From assembly GCA_900766185.1 (NCBI GenBank), contig CAAFUL010000088.1, forward strand, positions 1-19,916: a DNA stretch of 19,916 nucleotides, read 5' to 3'. This DNA is from an uncultured Johnsonella sp. GTDB taxonomy: Bacteria; Bacillota; Clostridia; Lachnospirales; Lachnospiraceae. Positions 6,314 to 13,861 of the stretch are shown here, piece by piece (position 1 is the first letter of the stretch; the number at the start of each line of letters is the position of its first letter). A program made the translations under genes and the position numbers. The notes beneath the pieces are model-generated. The model saw only the letters and a program-made list of their open reading frames with translations, did not search any database and was not told the origin of the DNA.

Positions 6314-7009
6314 ATGTGGTGGCAGAATTTTAGGGATGCATTTGTACTGAACTTTATAAAAGATGACAGATGGACTTACCTTACAGAAGGGCTTAAGGTA
6401 ACTTTATTGATTACCGCTTTTGCCGTTCTTATGGGTCTTTTTTTAGGCTTTATAGTTGCTATGATAAGAAGTACTTATCAAAATACCGGAAAGCTTAAAT
6501 TTCTGAATGCCTTGTCAGTAGTATATCTTACCGTTATAAGAGGTACTCCGGTCTTGGTACAGCTGATGATCATATATTATGTAATATTTTCAAGCGGAAA
6601 TGTAAATAAAATCATCGTAGCAATACTTGCATTCGGCATTAATTCAGGGGCTTATCAGGCGGAGATATTTCGTGCGGGAATCAATGCCGTACCGAAGGGG
6701 CAGTTTGAGGCGGGCAGAAGTCTTGGATTTAATTACTATCAAACCATGGGCAATATTATTATGCCTCAGGCATTTAAGAATATTTTACCGGCACTCGGCA
6801 ACGAATTTATAGTACTTGTAAAAGAGACTTCCGTAGCCGGATACATAGCTTTGGTGGACATTACCAAGGCGGGAGATATTATAAGAAGCAGAACCTACTC
6901 GGCTTTTATGCCGCTTTTGGCAGTGGCTTTAATATATTTGGTAATAGTAATGGGGCTTACTTACCTGATAAATTTATTGGAAAGGTGGCTTAGAAGAAGT
7001 GCAAGATAG
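6314..7009 (+). CDS. Polar amino acid ABC transporter permease (HisM/GlnP type)
   Basis: A frame is open from 6149, but the first 55 codons are the duplicated leader. The true start is the ATG at 6314, with AAAGGAAA just upstream and the usual N-terminus beginning MWWQNF. The 231-residue protein has hydrophobic segments near 27-50, 65-92, 96-112, 160-180 and 196-222. The coupling (EAA) loop reads YQAEIFRAGINAVPKGQFEA and then GRSLGF (114-139), the contact for the ATPase. RGTPVLVQL (76-84) is also characteristic. It forms the membrane channel, probably as a homodimer. Its last 11 bases overlap the ATPase gene, indicating translational coupling. Confidence 0.92.
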   Translation: MWWQNFRDAFVLNFIKDDRWTYLTEGLKVTLLITAFAVLMGLFLGFIVAMIRSTYQNTGKLKFLNALSVVYLTVIRGTPVLVQLMIIYYVIFSSGNVNKIIVAILAFGINSGAYQAEIFRAGINAVPKGQFEAGRSLGFNYYQTMGNIIMPQAFKNILPALGNEFIVLVKETSVAGYIALVDITKAGDIIRSRTYSAFMPLLAVALIYLVIVMGLTYLINLLERWLRRSAR

Positions 7010-7778
7010 AAAAAATTTATATAACGAAACTAATGCATCTAATGACGCAAATGTGCTTATAAGAGTTGAGAATCTATATAAAAATTTTGAAGATAAAGAG
7101 GTCTTAAAAAAGATAAGCCTCAATGTGTATAAAGGTGATGTGATTTGTCTTGTAGGACCTTCCGGCTCAGGAAAGTCAACCTTTTTAAGATGTCTAAACA
7201 GACTTGAAGAGCCCAGCGGAGGGAAGATATACTTTGAGGGAGTTGACATTTGCGACAAAAAGACAGATATTGACCTGCACAGGCAAAAAATGGGAATGGT
7301 TTTCCAACAATTCAACCTTTTTCCTCACATGACGGTACTTAAAAATATGATAATAGCTCCGATACAACTGCAATGGAAAACAAGATCGGAGGCGGAGGAG
7401 TATGCCATGTCCTTGCTTAAAAAAGTGGGACTTGAGGACAGAGCCTTAGCCTATCCTCAGGAACTTTCAGGAGGGCAGCAGCAGCGTATAGCCATAGTAA
7501 GGGCGCTTTGTATGAAACCTGATGTAATGCTTTTTGACGAGCCGACCTCAGCACTTGATCCTGAGATGGTTGGAGAAGTACTTACAGTTATGAAGGACTT
7601 GGCACAGCAGAACATGACCATGGTAGTGGTTACCCATGAGATGGGATTTGCAAGGGAAGTTGCCAACAGGGTAGTGTTCCTTGACGGTGGAGAATTTGTA
7701 GAGGAGGCTGCGCCTGAGGAGTTCTTTGAAAATCCGAAGAGTGAAAGACTTAAAAACTTCCTAAGTAAGGTGCTTTAG
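6999..7778 (+). CDS. Polar amino acid ABC transporter ATP-binding protein (GlnQ/HisP type)
   Basis: The 259-residue ATPase begins at a GTG (6999) inside the end of the permease gene. Conserved elements are in order: Walker A GPSGSGKST (53-61), Q-loop VFQQFNLFPH (101-110), ABC signature LSGGQQQR (156-163), Walker B VMLFDEPTSALD (176-187) and the switch His213 in VVTHEMGFA. All catalytic residues are present. It powers import by the cytoplasmic face of the transporter encoded by the two preceding genes. The extra 18 residues before VLIRVENLYK are longer than usual for the family, so initiation slightly downstream is possible. The operon closes with the terminator about 60 bp after its stop. Confidence 0.95.
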   Translation: MQDRKNLYNETNASNDANVLIRVENLYKNFEDKEVLKKISLNVYKGDVICLVGPSGSGKSTFLRCLNRLEEPSGGKIYFEGVDICDKKTDIDLHRQKMGMVFQQFNLFPHMTVLKNMIIAPIQLQWKTRSEAEEYAMSLLKKVGLEDRALAYPQELSGGQQQRIAIVRALCMKPDVMLFDEPTSALDPEMVGEVLTVMKDLAQQNMTMVVVTHEMGFAREVANRVVFLDGGEFVEEAAPEEFFENPKSERLKNFLSKVL

Positions 7779-7837
7779 AAGATTGGATAAAAGAACTAAG
7801 GGTAAAGTGCATCAAATATATAAAAAAATTAAAGTAG

Positions 7838-7876
7838 GGCAGCAGTAGACCGGCGTGATAACTGCTGCCTTTTATT
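7838..7876. terminator. Bidirectional intrinsic terminator between ABC operon and XRE gene
   Basis: GGCAGCAGT (7838-7846) pairs perfectly with ACTGCTGCC (7861-7869), followed by TTTTATT on the plus strand. On the minus strand the same stem is followed, after a short gap, by a TTTTTTT run (7822-7828), so it can serve the convergent gene ending at 7872 as well. Confidence 0.85.
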
Positions 7877-8300
7877 CCAGTATATCCATATCCATATCAC
7901 ATAAAAGCCGGTTTAGTTTTTGTAAACCTATACCTTTATTGACTGCATTTATTATAACACTGTCTCTGATATGCCTTGGATACAGTATACCGCAATTTGC
8001 CAAGGTAAGTACTTTTTGTATTTCATCAAAATTTATTTTCATGGCAACACAAAGAGCCAGAAGTTTGTCTCTGGAAGGTTTTTCTTTGGTTCCGTTAAAT
8101 ATCTGATATCCATAACTTGATTGTAGGTTGGATGTTTTAATAACCTCAGCCTTTGTTAATTTGTATTTTTCTAAAAGCCTTTCAAGCTCCTCATGTAAGG
8201 ATTTAGTCTCAAGTTCCTCTGTATTGTCTTTGATATAATTCTTTATATTCTTTTCGTTGGCAAGTATTTTAAGTAATTCAGTCGTAGTCTTCTTTTTCAT
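7872..8300 (-). CDS. XRE-like helix-turn-helix regulator divergent to the kinase gene
   Basis: The protein has 142 residues from an ATG at 8300 with only a weak ribosome site. An N-terminal helical part (1-55, ELLKILANEKNIKNYIKDN then LHEELERLLEKYKL) precedes a helix-turn-helix-like unit TKAEVIKTSNLQSSYGYQIF then NGTKEKPSRDKLLALCVAMK. The end is a helical tail containing AVNKGIGLQKLNRLL. The unit SSYGYQIFNG fits the recognition helix of Cro/C1-type proteins. It lies head-to-head with the Ser/Thr kinase gene, with 192 bp between. It may bind the palindrome at 8441-8457 and be a target or partner of the kinase. That partnership is inference from position. Confidence 0.7.
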   Translation of the reverse strand: MKKKTTTELLKILANEKNIKNYIKDNTEELETKSLHEELERLLEKYKLTKAEVIKTSNLQSSYGYQIFNGTKEKPSRDKLLALCVAMKINFDEIQKVLTLANCGILYPRHIRDSVIINAVNKGIGLQKLNRLLCDMDMDILE

Positions 8301-8440
8301 ATTGTTCTCTATGAATTTTATTAGTAAGTTACTGACATTTGTCTATGTTATGAATAAATTTGCTCAAAGTACAATTATAAAATAAAACAATATTTATATC
8401 AATAAGCATAATATTTTTTTAAATATGATTTACAAAAAAT

Positions 8441-8457
8441 AGTTTAAAGTTTAAACT
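8441..8457. promoter_or_regulatory. Palindromic operator candidate upstream of the kinase gene
   Basis: AGTTTAAAGTTTAAACT is a perfect 8-bp inverted repeat about a single G, 36 bp before the kinase start. In the divergent spacer it is the best binding-site candidate for the XRE-like regulator. Confidence 0.45.
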
Positions 8458-8492
8458 AAGGACTATGAATTATTGTATTAAGAGGGGGCAGC

Positions 8493-9536
8493 ATGCTTTT
8501 TAACGGTGCGTACTACAAGGAAATAGGGCTTTTAGGAGAAGATGAAAAAACTGCAATGAAATTAGTAAGGAATGAAGAAGGAAATACCTTACTTTGTAAA
8601 AGAATAGACTCTTCACTTCTTCCCATTTACAGAAAGCTTATTAATGTAGAACATGAAAATATAGTAACAGTGTACGGCATTACCAAGGATGAATATGGAA
8701 TACTTGTGGTAATGGAGTATTTTCCGTCAAAAACCTTGGAAGAAAAGATGCTTGAAAACGGAATATTTTCCATAAGAGATATGAAAAGTGTAATTTTGCA
8801 AATAGCCAAGGGAGTAAGTACCATACATGATCTTGGAATAGTACATAGGGACTTGTCAGCTAATAATATACTTATAGACAAAAACGGAAGGGTTAAAATT
8901 ACAGACTTCGGAATAGCCAGAATGTATGATAAAGATAAAAATGCCGATACAAGGATTCTGGGGACTCATGGCTATGCCGCACCTGAACAGTTCGGATTTA
9001 TTCAAACGGACAGAAAAGCGGATGTGTATGCAATAGGAGTTTTGATGAATGTTATGTTAAGCGGCAAAATGCCTAATGAAAAGCTTTATAAAGGTGATTC
9101 CAAGCTTATGGATATCATACAAAGGTGTACTTCGATGAAACCTTCCGAACGCTATGAAGTAGAAGAGATAGTTGATTTGCTGGGATATAAGATTAGCAAT
9201 ATAAGTATACTGAAAAGACGAATAATAAAGAGCATACCGGGCTTTAGATCAGGTAATAAGGTAAAGATGACTTTAGCGACAATAGCTTATTTATATATGC
9301 TCTTGTTTTATTTAATGACTGTAACATCAAGCGTTACTTTTAAAAAGATGTTTAATCCGGTTTCGATTTTGGGACTTTTAGGTTCGACTTTGGGTTTAGG
9401 TTACTTTGTAGGTAGTTTTGATAAAGTGGCATATAAACTTAACATGGACAAGGGAATAAAAAAGATATTGCTTATATTTGTATATATCATTATAGGAGGT
9501 ATCATTATGGGGGTATCTACATTAAGTATGTATTAA
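8493..9536 (+). CDS. Membrane-anchored Hanks-type Ser/Thr protein kinase
   Basis: The 347-residue protein has a complete C-lobe: HRDLSANNIL (118-127) with catalytic Asp120 and Asn125, DFGIAR (138-143), an activation loop ending GTHGYAAPEQ (157-166) and DVYAIGVLM. Lys36 in LLCKRI is the likely ATP lysine. The glycine-rich loop is poorly conserved, which is unusual. The catalytic domain ends near 230, and hydrophobic segments at about 258-279, 290-308 and 323-342 anchor it. There are no PASTA repeats, so it is not a PrkC/PknB-type wall sensor. The start follows GAGGGGGC. Sensing through the membrane part, or direct control of the divergent regulator, are both plausible; the substrate is unknown. 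Confidence 0.9.
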   Translation: MLFNGAYYKEIGLLGEDEKTAMKLVRNEEGNTLLCKRIDSSLLPIYRKLINVEHENIVTVYGITKDEYGILVVMEYFPSKTLEEKMLENGIFSIRDMKSVILQIAKGVSTIHDLGIVHRDLSANNILIDKNGRVKITDFGIARMYDKDKNADTRILGTHGYAAPEQFGFIQTDRKADVYAIGVLMNVMLSGKMPNEKLYKGDSKLMDIIQRCTSMKPSERYEVEEIVDLLGYKISNISILKRRIIKSIPGFRSGNKVKMTLATIAYLYMLLFYLMTVTSSVTFKKMFNPVSILGLLGSTLGLGYFVGSFDKVAYKLNMDKGIKKILLIFVYIIIGGIIMGVSTLSMY

Positions 9537-9580
9537 GATCTGAATATAATAATTACTATTACTCAAACTTAACACACTCA

Positions 9581-9676
9581 AAATTGGGTCAGTATATTAA
9601 AAAATTAATACTTCTGTTAACAAAATCATTATTTTATTAGCTGAAATGTATAAGCTTCAATGTACCGATCCAATTT
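9581..9676. repeat. Inverted repeat resembling IS3-family ends
   Basis: AAATTGGGTCAGTATA (9581-9596) and TGTACCGATCCAATTT (9661-9676) pair over 16 positions with one mismatch and two wobbles around a 64-nt AT-rich loop. Both arms resemble IS150-type termini (TGTACTGACCC), but they face outward. The pair may be a footprint of a lost element or a long-loop convergent terminator between the kinase and RhuM genes. A further AAGCTT.AAT direct repeat flanks the right arm. Confidence 0.4.
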
Positions 9677-9729
9677 GGGGCATGGGAAGCTTGAATACTA
9701 TTATAAAAAGATAAAGCAGAGGAGGTTTT

Positions 9730-10716
9730 TTATTGTTTTAATTTTTTAATGCGTTTATCAAAATCAGATAGTATTTTTTGTGTCTTATTGAACTTATCAT
9801 ATTCTGAATTTGCTTTCTCTTTTGCAGATTTTGAAGTTATCTTACCACTATGTGTCAGTACATCATATCTACGAAATGAAAGAAATTCATTAATACTTTT
9901 AACGAAATCTTCCATAGTGAAAACATTTTCACGCTCAATTAAATCTTCTATGTAGTCAAAATATCCCGATACTGCTCTTTCTAGTTGCTTGATTTGTTTT
10001 TCATTAAGATAGTTCTTAGCTATGGATACATCACTTTTCAAGACTCGCCCACTTGGTGCATTTTTCCATGTAGTAAGTCCCATATGCTCTTTGGTACTGT
10101 CAGCATTATTATATATAATCTCAGCAGCGGTTTGTCCTGTTATGGCATAGTGGAACTTGTTTTGAACCATTGCATAGAAATTATCAACAATATCCGTATG
10201 CACATCATAGTCTACGCTGCACTCTGCAAATATATCTGTTATTTGCTGCCATATACGGCGCTCACTGGTACGGATGGAACGCACACGCTCTAAAAGTTCC
10301 TTGAAGTAGTCTTGCCCGAAAGGTTTACCGTTTTTAAGCATATCATCATTCAGAGCAAAGCCTTTGATAATATACTCACGCAATGTTTTGGTTGCCCATT
10401 GTCTAAATTTTGTAGCTTTCTTTGAGTTGACTCTGTAACCTACGGCGATAATTGCATCAAGGTTGTAGAACTTCAGCATTCTTTTAACATTTCGTGCACC
10501 TTCTTTTTGAACTACCGAGAATTCCTCGGTAGTTGAGAATTCAGACAATTCCTCTTCAGAAAATATATTTTTAAGATGTAGGCTTATATTATCACTGGAA
10601 GTTTCAAACAACTCAGCCATGGATTTTTGAGTAAGCCAATATGTTTCGTTTTTATAGTAAACATTTACATTTACATTTCTGTCATCTTCCTGATATAAAA
10701 TAATTCTATCTTCCAA
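9730..10716 (-). CDS. RhuM-family protein
   Basis: The 328-residue protein matches the RhuM family throughout. It starts with a DNA-binding-like part, TYWLTQKSMAELFETSSDNI then HLKNIFSEEEL, followed by ARNVKRMLKFYNLDAIIAVG and YRVNSKKATKFRQWATKTLR, the most conserved block. The second half has the ITGQTAAEIIYNNAD stretch and the closing SFRRYDVLTHSGKIT region. RhuM was named from a Salmonella pathogenicity island; related proteins travel with restriction and toxin loci, and their biochemical role is not settled. Initiation is probably at a TTG (10716) directly behind AGGAGGTATC. The gene is full length and intact, unlike the broken accessory genes at the left of the window. It converges on the kinase gene. 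Confidence 0.88.
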   Translation of the reverse strand: MEDRIILYQEDDRNVNVNVYYKNETYWLTQKSMAELFETSSDNISLHLKNIFSEEELSEFSTTEEFSVVQKEGARNVKRMLKFYNLDAIIAVGYRVNSKKATKFRQWATKTLREYIIKGFALNDDMLKNGKPFGQDYFKELLERVRSIRTSERRIWQQITDIFAECSVDYDVHTDIVDNFYAMVQNKFHYAITGQTAAEIIYNNADSTKEHMGLTTWKNAPSGRVLKSDVSIAKNYLNEKQIKQLERAVSGYFDYIEDLIERENVFTMEDFVKSINEFLSFRRYDVLTHSGKITSKSAKEKANSEYDKFNKTQKILSDFDKRIKKLKQ

Positions 10717-11286
10717 GATACCTCCTTAATTTTTTATAAAATCTACTGTTTTGTTGATATAAAAAAATGTTTATTAATTCTTGTAAGTTTTTTATTTGAA
10801 CTTTTCCATGTTATTTACATTTTGTTGCCAATCAAAGGCGCAAATGGCTATGAAAGTATTTTTACACTAATTCTAATAGATAATCACAGTTATTGTTGTG
10901 TTGAAATTCATTATATCACATCGCTTTAGATCGAGATAGCCTTTTATAGACTACAACATCATAGTGATTTTAACTCTAATCCCCATTAACTATTGAAGTC
11001 GGAAAACAATCTGTTGTGCAGGTACAGGGGCAAGTATTTAATTCTAATGTAACATTCGAAATCTTGGTGATTGTGCCTGCAAGATGCCTGAACTCAAAAG
11101 CAAAAAAGGAAGAAGCCATGTAAGTTCTATAAATAGAAACTTTGCAAGGTTTTCATGCTACAACTGTCAAAGATGGGAGTATAGGATATTTCTAATTTAT
11201 AGAATTGCTGCATTAATATGTAAGAGAATTATCTGATTGAGTGTGCTGGCAGCATACCAAAACAAAACTTATAAGGGCTATAATGG
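10717..11286. other. 570-bp region without a convincing gene
   Basis: This lies between the XRE gene's end and the RhuM start. On the minus strand 10976-11119 encodes a 47-residue frame from ATG, beginning MASSFFAFEF and containing NTCPCTCTTDC, but it has no ribosome site. Two plus-strand frames across the same bases are also open for about 45 codons, including one with CACKMPELKSKKGRSH. Openness in several frames suggests a conserved non-coding or relic sequence rather than a gene. RhuM's promoter should lie at 10720-10800, but no good match is visible. Confidence 0.4.
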
Positions 11287-11622
11287 CTAAAGCTGATCGA
11301 CAACTTCAGCAAGAGCTGTTATAGCCTTTATGTATTTTTCATATTGCACTCTGCCTGATTTTTTTGCTTCAGAAAGAATGTTGAGTACATTGGTATCAGA
11401 GCTTGGCAGGGAGTCTTTAAGTAAATAATCGGCACTTAAAGAAAAGGCGGAACATATTGAAATAAAGGTATTAAGAGACATAATTTTAACCCCTCTTTCA
11501 ATATTACTGTAAAAAGAAGGGGATAAGCCGCAAAGTTCGGCAGCAGCCTCTTGAGAAATTCCCATATTAACACGGGCTTTCTTGATTCTTCGTCCTATTT
11601 CAACATAATTAAGCTCTTTCAA
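11287..11622 (-). CDS. XRE-family transcriptional regulator
   Basis: The 111-residue protein has a textbook Cro/C1 domain at 8-68: IGRRIKKARVNMGISQEAAA, then the recognition helix SPSFYSNIERGVKIMSLNTF and the closing SADYLLKDSL. A short helical tail (73-111) probably dimerises it. Initiation is at a TTG (11622) with GAGGTG six bases upstream. It is transcribed away from the surface-protein remnant at 11865. Two inverted repeats in the intervening 240 bp are plausible operators, so it may control itself and the divergent unit. The next minus-strand gene (RhuM) is 570 bp downstream, so co-transcription is uncertain. Confidence 0.88.
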   Translation of the reverse strand: MKELNYVEIGRRIKKARVNMGISQEAAAELCGLSPSFYSNIERGVKIMSLNTFISICSAFSLSADYLLKDSLPSSDTNVLNILSEAKKSGRVQYEKYIKAITALAEVVDQL

Positions 11623-11692
11623 CTAAACACCTCGTAAAATACATTTTAAGATTATTTTACAAAAACTAAAAAAAATCTCTATATTCCATAAG

Positions 11693-11729
11693 AATTATTA
11701 TTGTCTAAAAGAATAATTAAGTATATAAT
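11693..11729 (+). promoter_or_regulatory. Promoter and overlapping inverted repeat for the 11865 gene
   Basis: TTGTCT (11701-11706), a 17-bp spacer and TATAAT (11724-11729) make a good promoter with a ~130-nt leader. AATTATT (11693-11699) and AATAATT (11712-11718) form an inverted repeat across the -35, which suits repression by the divergent XRE protein. Confidence 0.5.
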
Positions 11730-11811
11730 AAGTAAATGTTAAAGTTCGTGTTTCAAAAGTAAAAAATGTAATTAATGTTTAATAAATTAGATCATAGTAA
11801 ATCAGTAATTA

Positions 11812-11835
11812 AAAAGTGATATACTACTCACTTTT
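11812..11835 (+). promoter_or_regulatory. Perfect hairpin or operator in the leader of the 11865 gene
   Basis: AAAAGTGA (11812-11819) and TCACTTTT (11828-11835) are perfect 8-bp inverted arms around 8 nt, about 20 bp before the ribosome site. It could act as a repressor site or as a leader-RNA hairpin. Confidence 0.4.
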
Positions 11836-11864
11836 ATAAGCACAAAATAAAAATGGAGGATGAT

Positions 11865-12382
11865 ATGTTAAGAAAAAAATGTGCTATAGCTTTATCGATG
11901 CTGTTAATATTTTCATCACTTTCGTATTCGCCTGCATATGCAGAAATAAGAGAGTCGGGAAATATTACAAATCAAGAAGTCTTGGAAACTTCTGTAGAAA
12001 ATACCGATTCGGATAGGAATTTTCCGAACTCAGAGTTGCTTTCGGCAGGTAAGGATGATTTAGAGGGTAATGTTTTAGAACAGTTGGAAGAAAGCGGCTT
12101 GGAAATGCAAGTAGAACAAGAAGAAGCTGTCTATGATGTATCTGAAACGGATAAGTCAGTAACTTACAATGAAGACTATGATGAAGCGGTTTTTAACAAA
12201 ACTGTAAGTGTTGACGGCATAAGTGTAAATGTGTATGCAGATAGCGGAGTATTTCCTAAAACTGCAAGATTAAGTGTAAAAAGATACTTAAGAAAGCGGA
12301 CAAAGAAAAGGTAGAAGTTGCTATAGATGAGAAACTTAAATATTTTGCAGATATTGGATTATATCATCTAATATTGATATAA
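11865..12382 (+). pseudogene. Secreted surface-protein fragment, frameshifted and truncated
   Basis: The start is the ATG at 11865, just after TGGAGGATGAT, giving a signal peptide MLRKKCAIALSMLLIFSSL ending YSPAYA. An acidic low-complexity region and a DGISVNVYADSGVFPKTARL motif follow; this motif recurs in the N-terminal modules of large clostridial surface proteins. Near 12280 a run of five A's (where six are needed) shifts the frame to a stop at 12312-12314. The sister frame continues sensibly as KKILKKADKEKVEVAIDEKL then KYFADIG to a stop at 12380-12382. Full relatives are much longer, so the gene has also lost its 3' part. What remains would be a short secreted peptide at most. Confidence 0.65.
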
Positions 12383-12558
12383 AGAAAAAACTTGTGTTGC
12401 TATGTTACAAAAATTAAGAAAGGTTGACCTATGGCATGAATAATTGAGGGGAAACAAAAAAATCAATAAATTATCATTAACTAAATAAGACTATCATATA
12501 AGTTATATTTGTTTGTGTGGTAGCCCCAAAAGTTTTGGAGATATTATAGGGAGAGGTT

Positions 12559-13608
12559 ATGAAAACTTGGAAACTGGTTTCAGGAATATTATCAATTATA
12601 TTATTTGTTTTGATGATGGTTCAGTCCTGTGCAGCAGGATTTGTAAATATAGTGTTAAGTACAGGCGAGTCAAGTGGTACAGCCGGAGTTATGGCAGCAT
12701 TTTTTATACTTGCCGGAGGAATAGTATCAGTATCTACAAGAAATGGAGGAAAAGGTGGAGATATTGCCTTAATAGTGCTGTTCGGTATTGCAGCTTTAAT
12801 AGGTCTTACAATGGCAGGTACTATATATGTGTATTTATATGTATGGGCTTTGTGGGGAGCAATCAATGCAATACTGGCATTGGTGTCACTGATACAAAAG
12901 TCTCATGCAAATGCTATAACTAAAGCATCTACAATAACTGTTAAAAACAATATCGAAAATGTTGCTGAGAAGGAAGAAGCTAATGTAGTTGCTACCGAGG
13001 CAGGTGTGGATTTAAATAAAAATACGGAATCAGTCGCAGCGCAAAGCTATAGTCAAGGAAATGTAATTACTCAGCAAAATAGCCAGTTTAATATATTTAT
13101 TGGAGTTCTTGTGGTGGTTATTCTGTGTATTGTATGTGTAGCATTTGGAATGAATATAGCATATAAAAGTAATAGTTCGACAGTAACTACTGAAAAATAT
13201 GTAGAAGAGACTACAAAAGCTATACAACAGACAGTACCGGCAACTGTTATTGTAAAAGAGCCGTACACTATTGCTCAAACTGAAGAAGTGTATAATTCAG
13301 AGGAGTACTTGGGAAATGCAAAGGCTGATAACTATGGAGATATATTTCCGGAAAGTGATAGAGAATATTTGACACGAGATGATGTGTACGGTATGGATAA
13401 AGAAACTATTAGATTAGGATTAAATGAAGTATATGCCAGACATGGCAGAATGTTCAATGATAAGGCTTTACAGGCTTATTTCAATAACAAATCATGGTAT
13501 GTACCTGTATACACACCTGATGAATTTAGTGCTATAGAAAACAATGTTTTTAATGAATATGAAAAGGCTAATGTAAGGTTTCTGGCAGAAATAAAAGATT
13601 CTATGTAG
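12559..13608 (+). CDS. Multi-pass membrane protein with C-terminal YARHG domain
   Basis: The 349-residue protein has about four hydrophobic segments in its N-terminal third (near 7-27, 42-58, 68-88 and 90-112). A polar Glu/Ala/Asn-rich cytoplasmic stretch (115-175), a fifth segment (178-199, NIFIGVLVVVILCIVCVAFG) and a Thr/Val-rich linker follow. The C-terminus (268-345) is a YARHG domain with LTRDDVYGMDKETIRLGLNE, YARHGRMF (292-299) and the NEYEKANVRFL ending. YARHG is an extracytoplasmic domain of unknown function, presumed to bind or process wall components. GGGAGAGG precedes the ATG. Only the N-terminal TM block has no family I can name. It is monocistronic, with a terminator 35 bp after its stop. 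Confidence 0.85.
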   Translation: MKTWKLVSGILSIILFVLMMVQSCAAGFVNIVLSTGESSGTAGVMAAFFILAGGIVSVSTRNGGKGGDIALIVLFGIAALIGLTMAGTIYVYLYVWALWGAINAILALVSLIQKSHANAITKASTITVKNNIENVAEKEEANVVATEAGVDLNKNTESVAAQSYSQGNVITQQNSQFNIFIGVLVVVILCIVCVAFGMNIAYKSNSSTVTTEKYVEETTKAIQQTVPATVIVKEPYTIAQTEEVYNSEEYLGNAKADNYGDIFPESDREYLTRDDVYGMDKETIRLGLNEVYARHGRMFNDKALQAYFNNKSWYVPVYTPDEFSAIENNVFNEYEKANVRFLAEIKDSM

Positions 13609-13631
13609 TATGGGTATTGTGTAAAATTGAC

Positions 13632-13683
13632 TTATAAGAACAAACTCAAGAAATATAAATTCTTGGGTTTTTCTGTCTTATAA
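13632..13683 (+). terminator. Terminator of the YARHG gene
   Basis: AACTCAAGAA (13643-13652) pairs with TTCTTGGGTT (13660-13669) and runs into TTTTT. An outer stem TTATAAGA/TCTTATAA surrounds it, which would also let it act from the other strand. Confidence 0.85.
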
Positions 13684-13769
13684 ACTATGTTTCCAAATTG
13701 TTAAAAGCTTTTTATCTGTAAGAATATTTATAAGTTTGGATTAGAAAAAATAAATACATTTATATACAG

Positions 13770-13784
13770 TGACAAAATTTGTCA
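13770..13784. promoter_or_regulatory. Palindromic operator candidate for the three-gene cassette
   Basis: TGACAAAATTTGTCA is a perfect 7+1+7 palindrome 77 bp upstream of the cassette's first start codon, in an otherwise AT-rich promoter region. It differs from the palindrome upstream of the kinase gene, so a different regulator is implied. Confidence 0.45.
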
Positions 13785-13861
13785 TATCTATATGATATTA
13801 TTATTTCAGATTATGCTGCATGGGTAATATGATGAAATATCTTAAATAAGAAAGGTGTAAA

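Noticed and set aside
12513..12923. 136-residue frame overlapping the YARHG gene
   Set aside because: Out-of-frame shadow with Cys/Tyr/Arg-rich composition; the overlapping 349-residue frame has clear membrane and YARHG segments.
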